Positions 49,575-61,624 of a stretch of DNA of 64,000 nt are shown here, piece by piece; position 1 is the first letter of the stretch, and every line of letters begins with the position of its first letter. The notes under the pieces are model-generated. The model was not told where the DNA came from. It was given only the letters and a program-made list of their open reading frames with translations, and made no database searches. Source of the stretch: Neelides folsomi (Eukaryota; Arthropoda; Collembola; Neelipleona; Neelidae); NCBI GenBank assembly GCA_034687125.1, contig JAQGBZ010000352.1, positions 1 to 64,000 on the forward strand. The letters run 5' to 3'. A program made the position numbers and the translations under genes.

Positions 49575-51827
49575 TTAATATTTTATTGAAATGACCAAAG
49601 TCCAAGCCCAGTTCGATTTCACCAAGTTTCTTAGAGGCATTTTTATACTAATTCCGGATTCTTTCTTAACCCACTGTAAAATATTAACATCAGTTTATAT
49701 TTTAATATATAATCAGAAAATTAATGTGCATTTATGTTTTGACAGATTTTATCAAAATGAATCACAAATAAAGCGATTTTAAATATATAATATATTAAGT
49801 ATACTTAATAGTAAATTTTAAAAATATTACCTCTAAATCTCTAGAATACCCAAGAATCTCAATATTTTCAATATTTTTTCCACCTAAAGAACCAATGATT
49901 AAAGTTCCGTCCACACTATCCGGCCATGACAAAATGAGTCCATACACTTTATTTTCATCTTTCTTTTGAGTATACCTTTATGAATCATTAAATATTTAAA
50001 ATATTAAAAATATTAAATAATATTTCATTTTTAAGATTCATATTTTATTTTCGAATAATTCTTTTCAATTTAAACATACCAAACATTCTCATTCAAGACA
50101 TCTTTCTGAACCGAATAAGGTTTTGATCCATAAATGGCTTCACCGTTTACACTCAACCAATCTCCCATTTGAACTAACCGTTCTTCCATGATTGGAGGGA
50201 AAGTTCCTTCTTTAGTTGGACCAACATTTACTAATAAATTACCTGAAATTGCATAAAATTAAATATCAATTAGGTATTATTTATTTATCTCATTAAAATA
50301 CTACAATTAGTAAGAATTATGATTGTAAAGTCAATATTAAACAACTAATAAATTATAAACATATTAAACATATTTTTATAGTAAACAAAGATAATATGAA
50401 ATTACCGCCACATGATACAGTTTCAACAAGTGTTGCGATGAGTTCTTCTGGTGTGAGATAATCAGATAATTTCGCGTTCCTTCTGTAACCCCAAGACGCC
50501 TTGTCCAAAGTCATTGCATTTTCCCACTTATGCTTTTGAAGTGTCCCGGGATTGAATCGATCAGCACATGTGAAATATCCACCATGATGACAAGGAATTC
50601 CTTTCCCCCATCGGTCATTGGCCACCACTGTTGTGTTCACAGGACTTGAATTGTACAGCCAAGCTAAGAATTCCTTCGAGGTCCAATATTCATCCGAAGC
50701 TTCCCAATCGCCATCGGACCAAATAATTTCTGGGTTGTATTTGTTAACCTATAAAACATTTATAAATAATTTATAAAAATTATAATTTTTAATGAAAAAG
50801 GAAAAAATATAATTTATTAAAATTCAAAAATTAGAAAACGAATTAATTTAATTTAATTTAAATTTAAATTTTATAATGATATTCATACAAGTTCATAAAG
50901 TTCAGGCATGGTCTTGTGCTTCACAAATTCTTGTGTTTTGTATTTATTAATTCTATCTTGTTCATACAACGGATGAAACCATTCATAGAGTGAGTGATAA
51001 ATTCCGAATTTAACAGAAGTTTCCGATAAGGCTCTACACATTTCCCCTAAAATGTCTCTTTTGAGTCCAACATCCATTGAGTTCCAACTGTAAGAGTAAT
51101 CGGATGGCCAAAGTGTATATCCATCGTGGTGTTTGCTGTTAAACACAGTATATCTGAAAACAAACAAAAGGGGGAAAATATAATTTGCACTAACTTGTAG
51201 AATTTGTATATACGAGTACTCGTACTACTATACATAATTTTATGTATTTGTATATTTAAGTTTGGATTGAACATTTTAATTTCTTACTTTGCACCGGATC
51301 TTTCTATCATTTTTGCCCATTCAGTTGCATTAAAGAATTCTCCTTTCAATTCAGGACCGAAATCCTGATATGAGAAACTTGGTGGATAATATTTGGCCAT
51401 AAAATCTCTTATATTGTGATCCCCATCTGTAAGTTAATTAGATTGAAATTTATTAGGAATTTACAATTATGGTATATGGTCATTTAAATATTGATAGATA
51501 ATTATATTTAATAATAAAATTACTATTCCAAAAAGCCCAAAACCATTCGCTTTCAAAAGCTGGAACACTGAAAACTCCCCAGTGTACAAAAATTCCAATT
51601 TTGGCTTCATCGTACCAATTTGGCAAAGGGCGGGAGTCGAGGCTTTCCCAAGTGGCTTCATATTTATTCCCATCTTTTAAACAAACTTCATTTTCCACTA
51701 GCCCTGAGTCAACTTCATTACTAGGAGTGTCAAACGTAAATATATGATCGTTTCTTTTCGATGAACAAATTAAAAAACAGAAGGAAAATAAAACAAAACA
51801 AAAAAGATTTAAATATTTCCTTTCCAT
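49575..51827 (-). CDS. Alpha-L-fucosidase (GH29)
   Basis: Seven exons, 51524-51827, 51288-51426, 50889-51153, 50406-50748, 50080-50242, 49831-49975 and 49575-49673, give 485 residues. A signal peptide (about 1-22) precedes a GH29 catalytic domain: [10 protein letters not shown]-type start (here [17 protein letters not shown]), [32 protein letters not shown], the catalytic nucleophile Asp in IIWSDGDWE, and ANDRWG with [21 protein letters not shown] and a C-terminal beta-sandwich ending NWAWTLVIS follow. It removes terminal L-fucose from glycoproteins and glycolipids in lysosomes or outside the cell. The domain order tracks human FUCA1 closely, with all active-site residues. No defects seen. 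Confidence 0.95.
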
Positions 51828-52439
51828 TTTATCGAGAATTTATTAACTAAATCACAATCACTAACATTAAATGTATATATAAAATCTTGTCTAGTGTTTG
51901 ACACCTTGTATCATAAAATCAAAATAACTAGGGTTAATTTAATTTTTAAATCAAATGGCTGTGGTTGAATGAAGTAAAGTACGAGACTGTAAGAAATCAA
52001 GAAGAATGATTCCAATTTATTTTAAAACTTAATGTTTGTTTAGGTGGGTAATTTCAAAACGGGATTATATACTATCGTATTGCCTGTACAAATATTGTGC
52101 ATAAATTATTATTTATCAGCTAGAGGTCAATTAGGAGGATGTGAATGTAAACATTATTTCATGATAAAGAAACGATTTATTTTTGTTAATATTGGTTTAA
52201 TTCTCAATAAGATAAATATTCTTTTGATAAACATTAACACGTTCTAAATAAGTACCTAGAATAGAAAGACAATAAATATTATTATGTGTCTGTAATATAA
52301 AATATACATATTTCCCAAATCCGAACACAATCTGATAAATAAATTAAATAAATACATACTTAAATAACCGTAAAGATATTAGCTTAAACATGAGAAATGG
52401 GATACATCAATTTATCACAGTATATTATAGAATAAGTAG

Positions 52440-52479
<40 letters not shown>

Positions 52480-53437
52480 CAATAAAAATAATATATGTAA
52501 TCTTCAAGTCTGACATATGTAAGTAAATTAAATATTTTATGTGAATTAAAATTGATCTATCATATCAAAAGTGTATTATATTTTTTATTTGTCGGTTAAA
52601 AAGAAATCATCTTTTTAGACTTGAAATATACAGAGATAAAATGATAATTCAAAATCATTAATTGGTGAATCATGTATTATGAAATGTGATTATTCACATT
52701 TTTCGATTGAGAGGAAAAATTGATAAATATATATTATTAAAAGAACATCTGTGTTCAGTCCGAAGGTAACATAACATCTAAACCAATACAAAAATACTGA
52801 TTTCTGTATTTAATGAATAAATTCGTATACATAATTTTATCACGTTCTTGAACTTTATAAAGTGTTTGATTATTACAATAATTGTTGAGATAAATGGTAG
52901 TAGTCTAATAGTGTAATAGTACTAGTACATAGATTCACAAACAAAATACTATTATGGTGTGCCATATATGCCATTATAAGTAGTTAACATTATTCATGTT
53001 GAATTTGTCATTCATTTGTAGATTAGGTATGTGAAAATGTAATTTAATGCAAAAACTTAATATTTATTTTTTTATTGTTTTATAATTCCATTATTATTTT
53101 ATGCTAATGTAAATACTTATTAGTCTACGCCAAGAGTAATCATATACTAATAGATACTTTATTATATATCATCCAATGAAATAAAAATGACAATCAATAA
53201 AAAAAATTTAATCTCTTCATGACTCATAACATCCTAGTAGAAAATGTATGTAATACACATGTAAGTTCCCGGTTTTGATAATCATAACTTGTAAAAGCTT
53301 TTAATTGTAATGATAATGAATTTACCAATTAATGAAATATCATTGATTATTGATTGTTAAAGCCGCTTTTTGTGTTCAATGAGTCAGTCTTAAGTTATAA
53401 GCCGATTCAATAACTTACCTGATTTTATTGTAACAAG
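51828..53437. other. Intergenic region with TA microsatellite
   Basis: About 1.6 kb between divergent fucosidase and monooxygenase genes. Contains a (TA)n run at 52443-52470. Short frames here (for example 52044-52247) have no domain. Confidence 0.6.
52443..52470. repeat. (TA)n microsatellite
   Basis: About 14 uninterrupted TA units, likely length-variable. Confidence 0.9.
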
Positions 53438-56400
53438 ATGAAATTGGAATTTCAAATATTGCTATTTAATTTATTTCTTTGTCTGACTGTGAGTTTTGCC
53501 TTGAGACAAGAAGAGCAGTTGGATGAAGTCAAGGGGCGCTACAAATTCGGATGGGAATATGACGAAGGAAATGAATCAATGATTTTTGATTTGAGAGTGA
53601 AAACCACCGGGTTTGTTGGTTTTGGGCTTAATAGTATTCCGGGGATGGAAGGAGCAGATATGCTTATAACTGGATTTAACTCTGATGGAACTCTTTACTT
53701 TAAAGTAAGTTCATTTAATAACATATTAAATTAAATAATTTACTAAATAGTATCTTATATGTTACTTAATTTTGTATTTTGATTCTTCCGTGTAATTCAT
53801 TACACTCTAATAATTAATTATGTATTCTAATATTATAAGGATTATACCGGAATTGGCGGAGCACGTCCAACCGAAGATTTGACTCAAGATTGGACATATT
53901 TAGAAGGGTACGAGAGAAATAGTGAAGTTTATATAAAATTTTCAAGAAAACTCATCCCATGTGATGAAAATGATACACAAATCACTGTAAAATTATTTTC
54001 GCTCATTCAATTGAATAACTTACAATTTTAATTATTAAATGTAGATTACACAAGTAGAATTAAATATATTTTCTATTGTATACAATATATAGTATGTATT
54101 ATTTTATTAATTGTTTGATTATATATTATTATAATCTAGAATGATCTCATTTATGTAATTTGGTCAATTGGAGAAAATGATACTATTGAATATCATGGAT
54201 CTAGCAATAGAGGTTCAAAGCAATATAATTTATTGGACCCAGCAGGTCCGCCAGAAAATGTTGAAAAGTAAAAAAAATGTAGTAAATTATTATTTTATTC
54301 CTTAATATTTTACTAAAATCAATTAAAAATCATTAATTTGTTTATAATTAATAATTAAAAATAATTTATATTTTATGCACAAGGTTTGATAAGTGGGAAA
54401 TTCGAGTCGAAACTAATCTCACAGATGCAGTAACAACTTATTGGTGCACAATTCACAAAAATACATTTGCTAATACAAGTCATGTTGTTGGGGTAAGAAA
54501 ATATATAAATTACCAGAAATCGGTCAGTCTCTCGATTGGTTGATAACTTCTTTCCATTAAAAACTATTAAATGGTACAAACCGTAGGGTCCAATATCTGT
54601 CCCCCGACCCAGATACTTTTAAAATCATACCCCCCAGACAGATTTCGGGTCAGGACATACAATGGATAGAAGTTACGAAACCGTCGGGAGACGGGCCCTT
54701 TGCTGGTCTCTATAAAATATCAGTGTATTAGATAATCCGTCGACATTTAGCTCTTATTACAACAGTGTGGGCTGAATTAATGCTAAAAACCTCTTAAGAT
54801 CATGACAATGACACAGAGTTTGGCATTTGCCACCCGATTCGGGTATTACCCGAGCCAGAAGGTCGGGACGGACAGGAACGATCCGCTCCTGGCACATTAT
54901 GGGCCAGGAGCCGGACGCAATTTTTTTAAATCATAGAATAGTGCAAGGGAGGGAAAGAAGTTGTGAAAAAACGTTTCCCTATGAACCTATGCCAAACTCG
55001 AATTCGTCAAATTTTACAAAATATATCAAAAGTGTTGTGTTTCTCCTCCTTGTCAAAACTCGCATTGTCGCAGATTTCTCGAAGACGATTTGGTTAATTA
55101 AAAAAAGGGCCTGCCATGTTTTATACGGAAAGATTCCCGTCAGATTGGCATTTACAGTTGAGCCCCCACTGTTGTAGTAAGTGAGAAATGTTGCCTTAAT
55201 AGTTACAAACACTGGAATTTTATAAAGGTAGATTAAAGCTGGAAATCGTTAACATAATAATATACAGGTTGGGTCATTAGTTGCTTTCTTTTTTATACGA
55301 TTGTTTATTTTTAAAAAAGCAACTTATGGCCAACCCTGTATGTAGGCATTAAGCATATATATATAAAATATGATAAAATGTTTAATAACTATTACCTAAT
55401 TTATTTATAATTAGTTCCGGGCAGTTACTGAATCCCTACTTGCTAAAAAACATACCCATCACTTTGTCGTTTCTCAATGTTTTCCTGAACCTGGAGAAAC
55501 CGATTTATTTGACAAATCTATTGGACCTGGATATTTGTGTGATAGCAATGACGTTGACTGGCGAACTATACAAGGAAGATGCAGGACCAATATGTATGTT
55601 TGGGCATATGGCGGAAAGGTAATTAAAAAATTCCAATTCAATTGAATTCTAATTTTCCTTATTTCAGGCTTTTATGCTCCCTGAACATGTTGGATATCCA
55701 GTAGCCGAAAAAGAAACAGGATTGACTGAATATATCATGGTTCAAATTCATTATGACAATCCGGATAAAACAACTGGACTCAAGTTCGAAACTGGATTTG
55801 ACATATTTTATACTGAAGAACTCAGGTGCTAATTATTTGGAAATATAAATTGCATTTGGAAAATTCAAACGCACAAATAATTTAGTGCGATAAATATTTT
55901 TAAATTACAATGGATAATAATTTTAATAATGTTAAATATTTATTTTAGTAATTTTTATTAACACTATTGTTATAATATTTAGACCAAATGCGGGAGGACT
56001 TTATGTTACTGGACTTGACCTTCAAGCAATTCATTTCATTCCACCTCAGCAAGACTCATTTAAATTCGTTGGCCATTGTACGTCAAGATGTACGAGTCAA
56101 TTAAGACCGGAAGGAATTAAATTTTTCAATGTTTTGCTTCATTCTCATTTAGCTGGTCGGTTTTTACATTTTTATTAAATAAAAACTACTATTTTTGAAT
56201 TCTAATTATCTTTACAAAATTACAAATAAACAGGAAGAAAAGAAAAATTGCGCCATTTCCGAGACGGGACTGAATTGCCGTGGATTTCATGGGACGACAA
56301 TTACGATTTTAATTACCAACAAAATCGACCATTAAAGGAAGAAATCATTTTCTTACCAGGAGATCAATTAGCTTATGGCAAAAATAGATATTATAAAATG

Positions 56401-57209
56401 ACATTTTATTAACACAATAATATATTTTGGTTGTTAAAAATTTTAATATTTTAATATTTTAATTTTAATATTTTAATAATTAGAATGTACATATGACACA
56501 ATGGATCGCGACGGGGTCACATTGAGCGGAGAAGGAACGATGGAAGAAATGTGTTATTCGTATATTTGGTATTATCCAAAAGTACCCAATGCTCGCTTTT
56601 GCGGATCCATTGCTGATCCTTCATTGATTTTGGGCGAATTTGGAATCGAAAAATTTGATGAGTAAAATACTTAAAAATTAAACATTATTATGATAAGAAT
56701 AATTGCTTTAAAATCTATATAAATCATTTAAAACAAATTATTATATTAGAGGTTCCGACCCACGTGACCCAATTATAACTTTGCCGCCAGGGTACGCCAA
56801 TAAAACATTTTCAGAAGTAATGAATATGCAACAATGGACACCAACACTAGTGGCGAAATATCAAAAGTTTATTGAAGAAGATATTCAGTATGGAGACTGC
56901 GACTGTGAGTATTAAGTTCATAATTGCTTTATAATTTACTTTATAATTATTTTAATTATGTAGCTGTATTAAAACTTTTCTTGGTTTTTTTTAAATTATG
57001 GCACTAAAAATAATTTTTAATTTGTTTAAATAGTTGCAGCCCCTAATGCTTCTTATCCAATAGTCGATAAAGAATATGCTCCACCTGTCATTGAATGTGC
57101 CGAAGCTGATCCATCATATCCATATCCTCCTCCATATGAAAACGATTCAAACAAAGTTCATTCACTTCATTTATCAGTCTTTATTTTAGTTTTGGCTTAC
57201 ATTGTATAG
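53438..57209 (+). CDS. DBH-like copper monooxygenase (MOXD1 homologue)
   Basis: Eleven exons: 53438-53704, 53840-53986, 54140-54267, 54384-54492, 55415-55618, 55668-55825, 55983-56155, 56234-56377, 56484-56661, 56750-56904 and 57034-57209, 612 residues. A signal peptide is followed by a DOMON domain (residues about 30-170), then two copper type II ascorbate-dependent monooxygenase domains: HTHHF for the CuH site, IHYDNP and LLHSHLAGR (His-x-His) for CuM, and TMEEMCYSYIWYYP with the Met ligand. The hydrophobic C-terminus after a small-residue stretch suggests a GPI anchor or tail anchor. MOXD1 relatives resemble dopamine beta-hydroxylase but have unknown substrates. Intron 8 must use a GC donor (56378) to keep the family's GD-x-L..CTY motif. 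Intron 4 is enlarged to 922 bases by inserted DNA. Confidence 0.92.
54580..55200. other. GC-rich insertion inside monooxygenase intron 4
   Basis: About 600 bases of markedly higher GC than the surrounding introns, with internal inverted motifs such as TCGGGTATTACCCGA and CTCCTGGC..GGCCAGGAG, and a TATAAAATA near 54711. It has the look of an LTR or other mobile-element fragment, but no target duplication, terminal repeat or protein was identified. Confidence 0.4.
55263..55340. mobile_element. 78-bp mariner-type foldback MITE
   Basis: TACAGGTTGGGTCATTAGTT at the left pairs with the inverted right end TACAGGGTTGGCCATAAGTT and continues into TGCTTT on both sides. Terminal TA matches a TA target duplication. 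The end sequence follows the TACAGGGTG..CCATAAGT pattern of mariner/Tc1 elements. Confidence 0.75.
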
Positions 57210-58043
57210 TTGAAATGAAAATCCGTAAAGTTAGTTGATATTCATTTGTAAAAATTTGATGCAATTTAAGAATTATAATTGAAGCAAAGTAAAGCTATTT
57301 TTCTCTCAAGAAAAGCGAAAATTTTAGCATATGATTAAAAAGTATCATTCTACAAATAAAATGTTTTAACGAAACAAGTTGAAAGTGATCATATTTTTAC
57401 TACTTTAAATGATATACCAGCTGGAGATAATTTTAAATAAAATTTGGAAAAATAATTTTTTTTATAATATCCAGATTTATTTTAACGCCAGTATGTTAGC
57501 CAAATTGCGAACAAAAATATCTGCAAAGACTAAGTTTTATATTGCGGTTTTCATTAGTGTTTCCAAATGTAAATAAATTACTCAGATTTGAAAATTAAGT
57601 TTTTTTATTCGTTTGAAATTTTGAAAACCAAACTTTTTGCCAATACCATATTTTTTCATTGAAAACGCTTAAAAATAATACAATTTGATCTAAAATGAAT
57701 AGAGGTTCAAACTTATTAATTTGCATTCAAACAAAAAGGAAAATTATCATTTTTTAATTAAATTTTTACTTTTGTAAGCTGAAAGCTTAAAATAATATTC
57801 TTATATGGTATTTAAAATTCCTTTTAATATCATTCAAAATCAGTTACTCTAATTAGTCCTAAAATCCGGGAAATTCGTTATATTAATATTTTATTTTATC
57901 TGTAAGTCAGGGTTACATAAATTCACCGTTTACCGTGAGTACATGCGAATAAGTATACACAATTCCCAGTGCCCTACCTTCTACCGAGCATAAATAATAC
58001 AATAATAATTAATATACATACGTAAGAAAGTCCTTCGTTAAAA
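57210..58043. other. Intergenic AT-rich stretch
   Basis: Convergent 3' flanks of the monooxygenase and F-box genes. No further feature recognised. Confidence 0.6.
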
Positions 58044-59970
58044 TTAAATTCCTAAAAGCGGTTTCATCGATTCATGTGCTGAATGTGCCGCGTTGCTGAA
58101 TTCCAACCAAGTTCCTCTCCCAAAGGGGAGACCAATCGCTTGGAAAGAAATCTCCAAACTGGTCCGATTTTCCTCCGTCGAATCATTGAATGAATTGATC
58201 TCCAAAAACTTCAAATAATAAATAGTCGCAATTGACTTCATCACTTCCGCCGTCACTCCCAAACTCCCGCTTTTCCCACAACCAAACAAAAAGAGTTTCT
58301 TCAAACAGAAACATCTTCGCCCCAAGAGCAGCAAATCCGAAGTGGCTATTGGAAAATGATAAAGTTGGAGAATTTCAAGCCCGTTGGGTAGCGACCCAAC
58401 GTTGGACATCAAAACTTGTTCAACGTTTTCGCCATTTTGAATTTCCCCCTCAGCATCTTCTTCTTCCTCTGGTTCTCTTCTCTCCACAATGCCATGACTT
58501 TCTTTACATTTTAGCACAAGTCCCTTCAAGGATTTACAATTTTCAAAAATTCCCAAATTGAATGGAACGATTCCCCTTCGCTCCCCAGAAATCCGACCAT
58601 TCCCATCGTTCTCATCTGCATACATTGACAAATTGGCAAGGTCGACGATGACAAGAGTTTGGGCACAATTGAGGATCGGAGTTTTGAAAAAAAGCCAGGG
58701 AAAACCGATCATTTTATCTTCTTCGGAATAAATCAGCCATTCGAACCGAAATTCATCGAGTTCTTTTTGTGTCTCAAATATTTTCTTCCAGAGATGCAAA
58801 TCCCTTTTGGAACCTTTTGTAGTGATGGAAAACTTTTTGAGTGAAAGTCCCAGAAGGAATTTCTCAACGTTTGATGGAATCTCGTCGATTTTTAATGTAT
58901 TTGGTTTAGCTCTGGGTCGAGGTGTTGAATCCGGATCTTCCAATAGGCCGTTGCAAGAAAGTGGAATGAGATTAATTTCTAATTTCTTAAGTGTGTTTGC
59001 GTGACGTGCAACGAAGCGAAGAATGGCCGTGACAAAGAACGAATATTCCGTATGAGAAAAACGCTTGAGAATGTCGAATGAGACCAAATGGGGGAAATGG
59101 CAATCCATCATTGGAGGGATTTTACTTGGGGACTGGATGTTCAAATGACCATTTCTTAACGAGATCTGTTCTTCGGAATTGAGACGGAGATATTTTAAAT
59201 GGGTAAGTTGACTAAGTTGGGGAGTTTCGTCTAAATTGAGGACCCAAGGATAATTGGCTCGTCGGGTGAAAATGAGTTGTTCCAAATTCTTGGATTCGTT
59301 AATAACGATTTTCAAATTTTCTGGAGAAATTGGGCCGTAGACTTTCAGCACTTTTAAATATCCGGGATATTTGAGTAAACTACCTCTTTGGAGCTCTTTG
59401 GTTAATTTCCAAACCTGTAAAAATAAATATATGACTTATGTATAATTAATAATATTATAATTAACAGGATAAATATTTATAAATTATTCATTTAATTGTG
59501 AAACTTACAGTGCATTCTCTGCACCTTCTTTTGTACACTTCATTGAGACTCGAATTGCTATCATAGACATTGACATTAAATTCATAACATTCATCCAGCT
59601 CTTTCTTCCACTGCTTTGACACGAATCGAAGTTCACGAATCGATCGTTGATTCAAAAAATTGAAAATTATACAACGGACCTAAAAAGAACAAAAGTAAAT
59701 ATAATAAATATGATCATATAAAAAATAAATTAAGTTTCTTAAAATGATTGGATTATGGCATAAAGGTAATATTAAAATAAATTGATTTACCTCAATTGGG
59801 AGGTCCATTAAAGGAAAATACTGTTTTAGTTTCTTATTTTCTTCGCCCATCATACTACCGGGATTGCAATCAGAAGCAAAAATATTAAATTTATCTAAGG
59901 TGAGGAGGCAAAGAGAATAGAGAGAATCGAAAGTGAGATCCAGGGTTAACTTAATACTTTTAAACGACAC
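58044..59970 (-). CDS. F-box protein with leucine-rich C-terminal part
   Basis: Three exons, 59791-59970, 59509-59679 and 58044-59414, give 573 residues. An F-box lies at about residues 54-95: PLMDLPIEVRCIIFNFLNQR, then RELRFVSKQWKKEL. The large third exon has spaced leucine-rich strands (KYLRLNSEEQ, LKKLEINLI, LKGLVLKC, LEILQLYHF, LKKLFLFGC), fitting an irregular LRR solenoid as in FBXL proteins. Such proteins link a target to the SKP1-CUL1 ubiquitin ligase. An acidic loop (GEEEEEDAEGE-like, near 58450) interrupts the repeats. Targets cannot be inferred. It appears intact; the start at 59970 is the first ATG of the frame. Confidence 0.8.
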
Positions 59971-60708
59971 ATTTTGACATTACTCGAACCCAAACCACAA
60001 AATAAACTAAGAAAAGTTACTAAAATGACAACGAGCTGCCATTTTTATTAAAGTTGAATTTCAGGTGTTTAATTTGACATTTTTATTTCCTTATTTTTGT
60101 GATGGTTTGAATTCATTGCCTTATTGAGGGCGAGTAATATTCAAACATGACCATTTATTAATGTTGCATAATACCCAGAATTTCCTACTGGTCCTTTTAA
60201 TATAGCATAGATAGTTAATATAGCTAGTTAACTGTTTTAAATATATTTTACTTAAATTACGTTTTTGAAATGAAATAAATAATAATTTTTTTTATTATTT
60301 TTAAATAATTAATTATTTATTGAATAAATATTCTAGGATATTTTATATTATTGTAATACAAAAATAAAGATTTTTAGATTCATTTTGTAAACATTTTATT
60401 TTAACACAGGCACAATACTAATTAAAAATATTTTAGCTATTAAATGACTATACTTTATTTTATCATTGACGATTATGGTCGAAATAAGGGCGATGGCACC
60501 AAGATGTACCCGTGTCCCAGAAATCTCAATTTTTTCTATTTTATCGGTTCGATCTTTAGTAACGGGAAAGAGACAGAGACAATTGAGAAGAACCTAACAG
60601 ACTCAATAGAACAAATGTCAATTGAAGGTTCGAAGTTCTTCAAGTAGCATTCAATTTCATCACATTATATTAATTATTTAATAATCAAAAATTAACTTTA
60701 CCAACATA
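59971..60708. other. Intergenic region
   Basis: Divergent flanks of the F-box and DUF4789-like genes. A 67-codon frame at 60444-60647 has no domain and is not called. Confidence 0.55.
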
Positions 60709-61624
60709 ATGTACAAAAATCAAGTCTTTACAATCTACAGTATAATTCTAATTATTCCTTTAACAATTTTAAACTTAATGCTGAAATGTGAATCTCAGGT
60801 TGTTCAATACAAACATGTTCCTTCAAAATTGTAAGTAAAATATTATAAATTTTATAATATTTAATAATATTTTATAATATTTTATAATATTTAAAATAAT
60901 AAATTCATAAATTATTAATTAAATTTAGCCCCAATTGTCCTGAAATTCCCACAAGAAGAGAAACCTTAAAAATGCTCTACGATAACGAAACCCGCGCTTG
61001 TTACGTTGAACACTCCCAAGGACCATGCGGAAGCCGCATGATTTTCTATCAAGATTTAGGCTACAGAGATGCAGAAAAATATGGTTTTTGCGATTGTGAT
61101 GACATTTTAAAAGATTTCAGTGTCTGGGGCCGATTGGCTCCGCCACCTCGCCCACTCATTTTTATTCCAAAGTTCAATCGATGTTTTCCGGCTTTTTCCC
61201 AAGTAAAAACAAAATTTTTCCTTTCGAACTCATTAATTTTTTATTGATTTCTAATTACCTCGTTATTTACTTTTTCTTATAGGGCCCTTGTGGTTCAGGT
61301 GAATGGCTCGTGCTGAATAAAAACCTTAAACCAGAATGCCAGAAAAACATTTGCGCATCTGAAGAAGGCTATGTAGATGACGACGAGAGTTGGAACTTTT
61401 GGTTCGCCCATAAACACTTTTGCTACGAGACGTTCACTCAAGGGTTTTGTCGTGAAAATAAACGGCTCCAACCGACGGAACATTCTTGGGAACCAAAATG
61501 CGAATATTTCTACGATGATGAACAAAGAGCTGATTGTCATCTTACAACAAAGCAGAATATCAATGAAAGAATTCTTTGTAGGCCTGGAAGGCGAAAGAGG
61601 AGCATTGGAAAATGCAGGAATTAA
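60709..61624 (+). CDS. DUF4789-like secreted cysteine-rich protein
   Basis: Three exons, 60709-60830, 60929-61202 and 61283-61624, give 245 residues. Residues 1-29 are a signal peptide ending before CESQ. The mature part repeats a unit of the form C-Y-x-QGPCG...C: HSQGPCGSRMIFYQ, SQGPCGSGEWLVLNKN, and a weaker TQGFCRENKRL. This QGPC-x-x-G-x-x-LVL pattern is typical of DUF4789, an arthropod domain of unknown function. Twelve or more cysteines suggest disulfides, and the C-terminus is basic (RPGRRKRS), perhaps a processing site. No function can be given. The gene looks complete and recent in style, with a strong signal peptide. Confidence 0.75.

Noticed and set aside
49591-49782. 63-codon plus-strand frame after the thaumatin-like gene
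   Set aside because: It overlaps the last exon of the fucosidase on the other strand, which has a clear family match.
60444-60647. 67-codon plus-strand frame upstream of the DUF4789-like gene
   Set aside because: No signal peptide, no domain and no phase-compatible link to the next exon.
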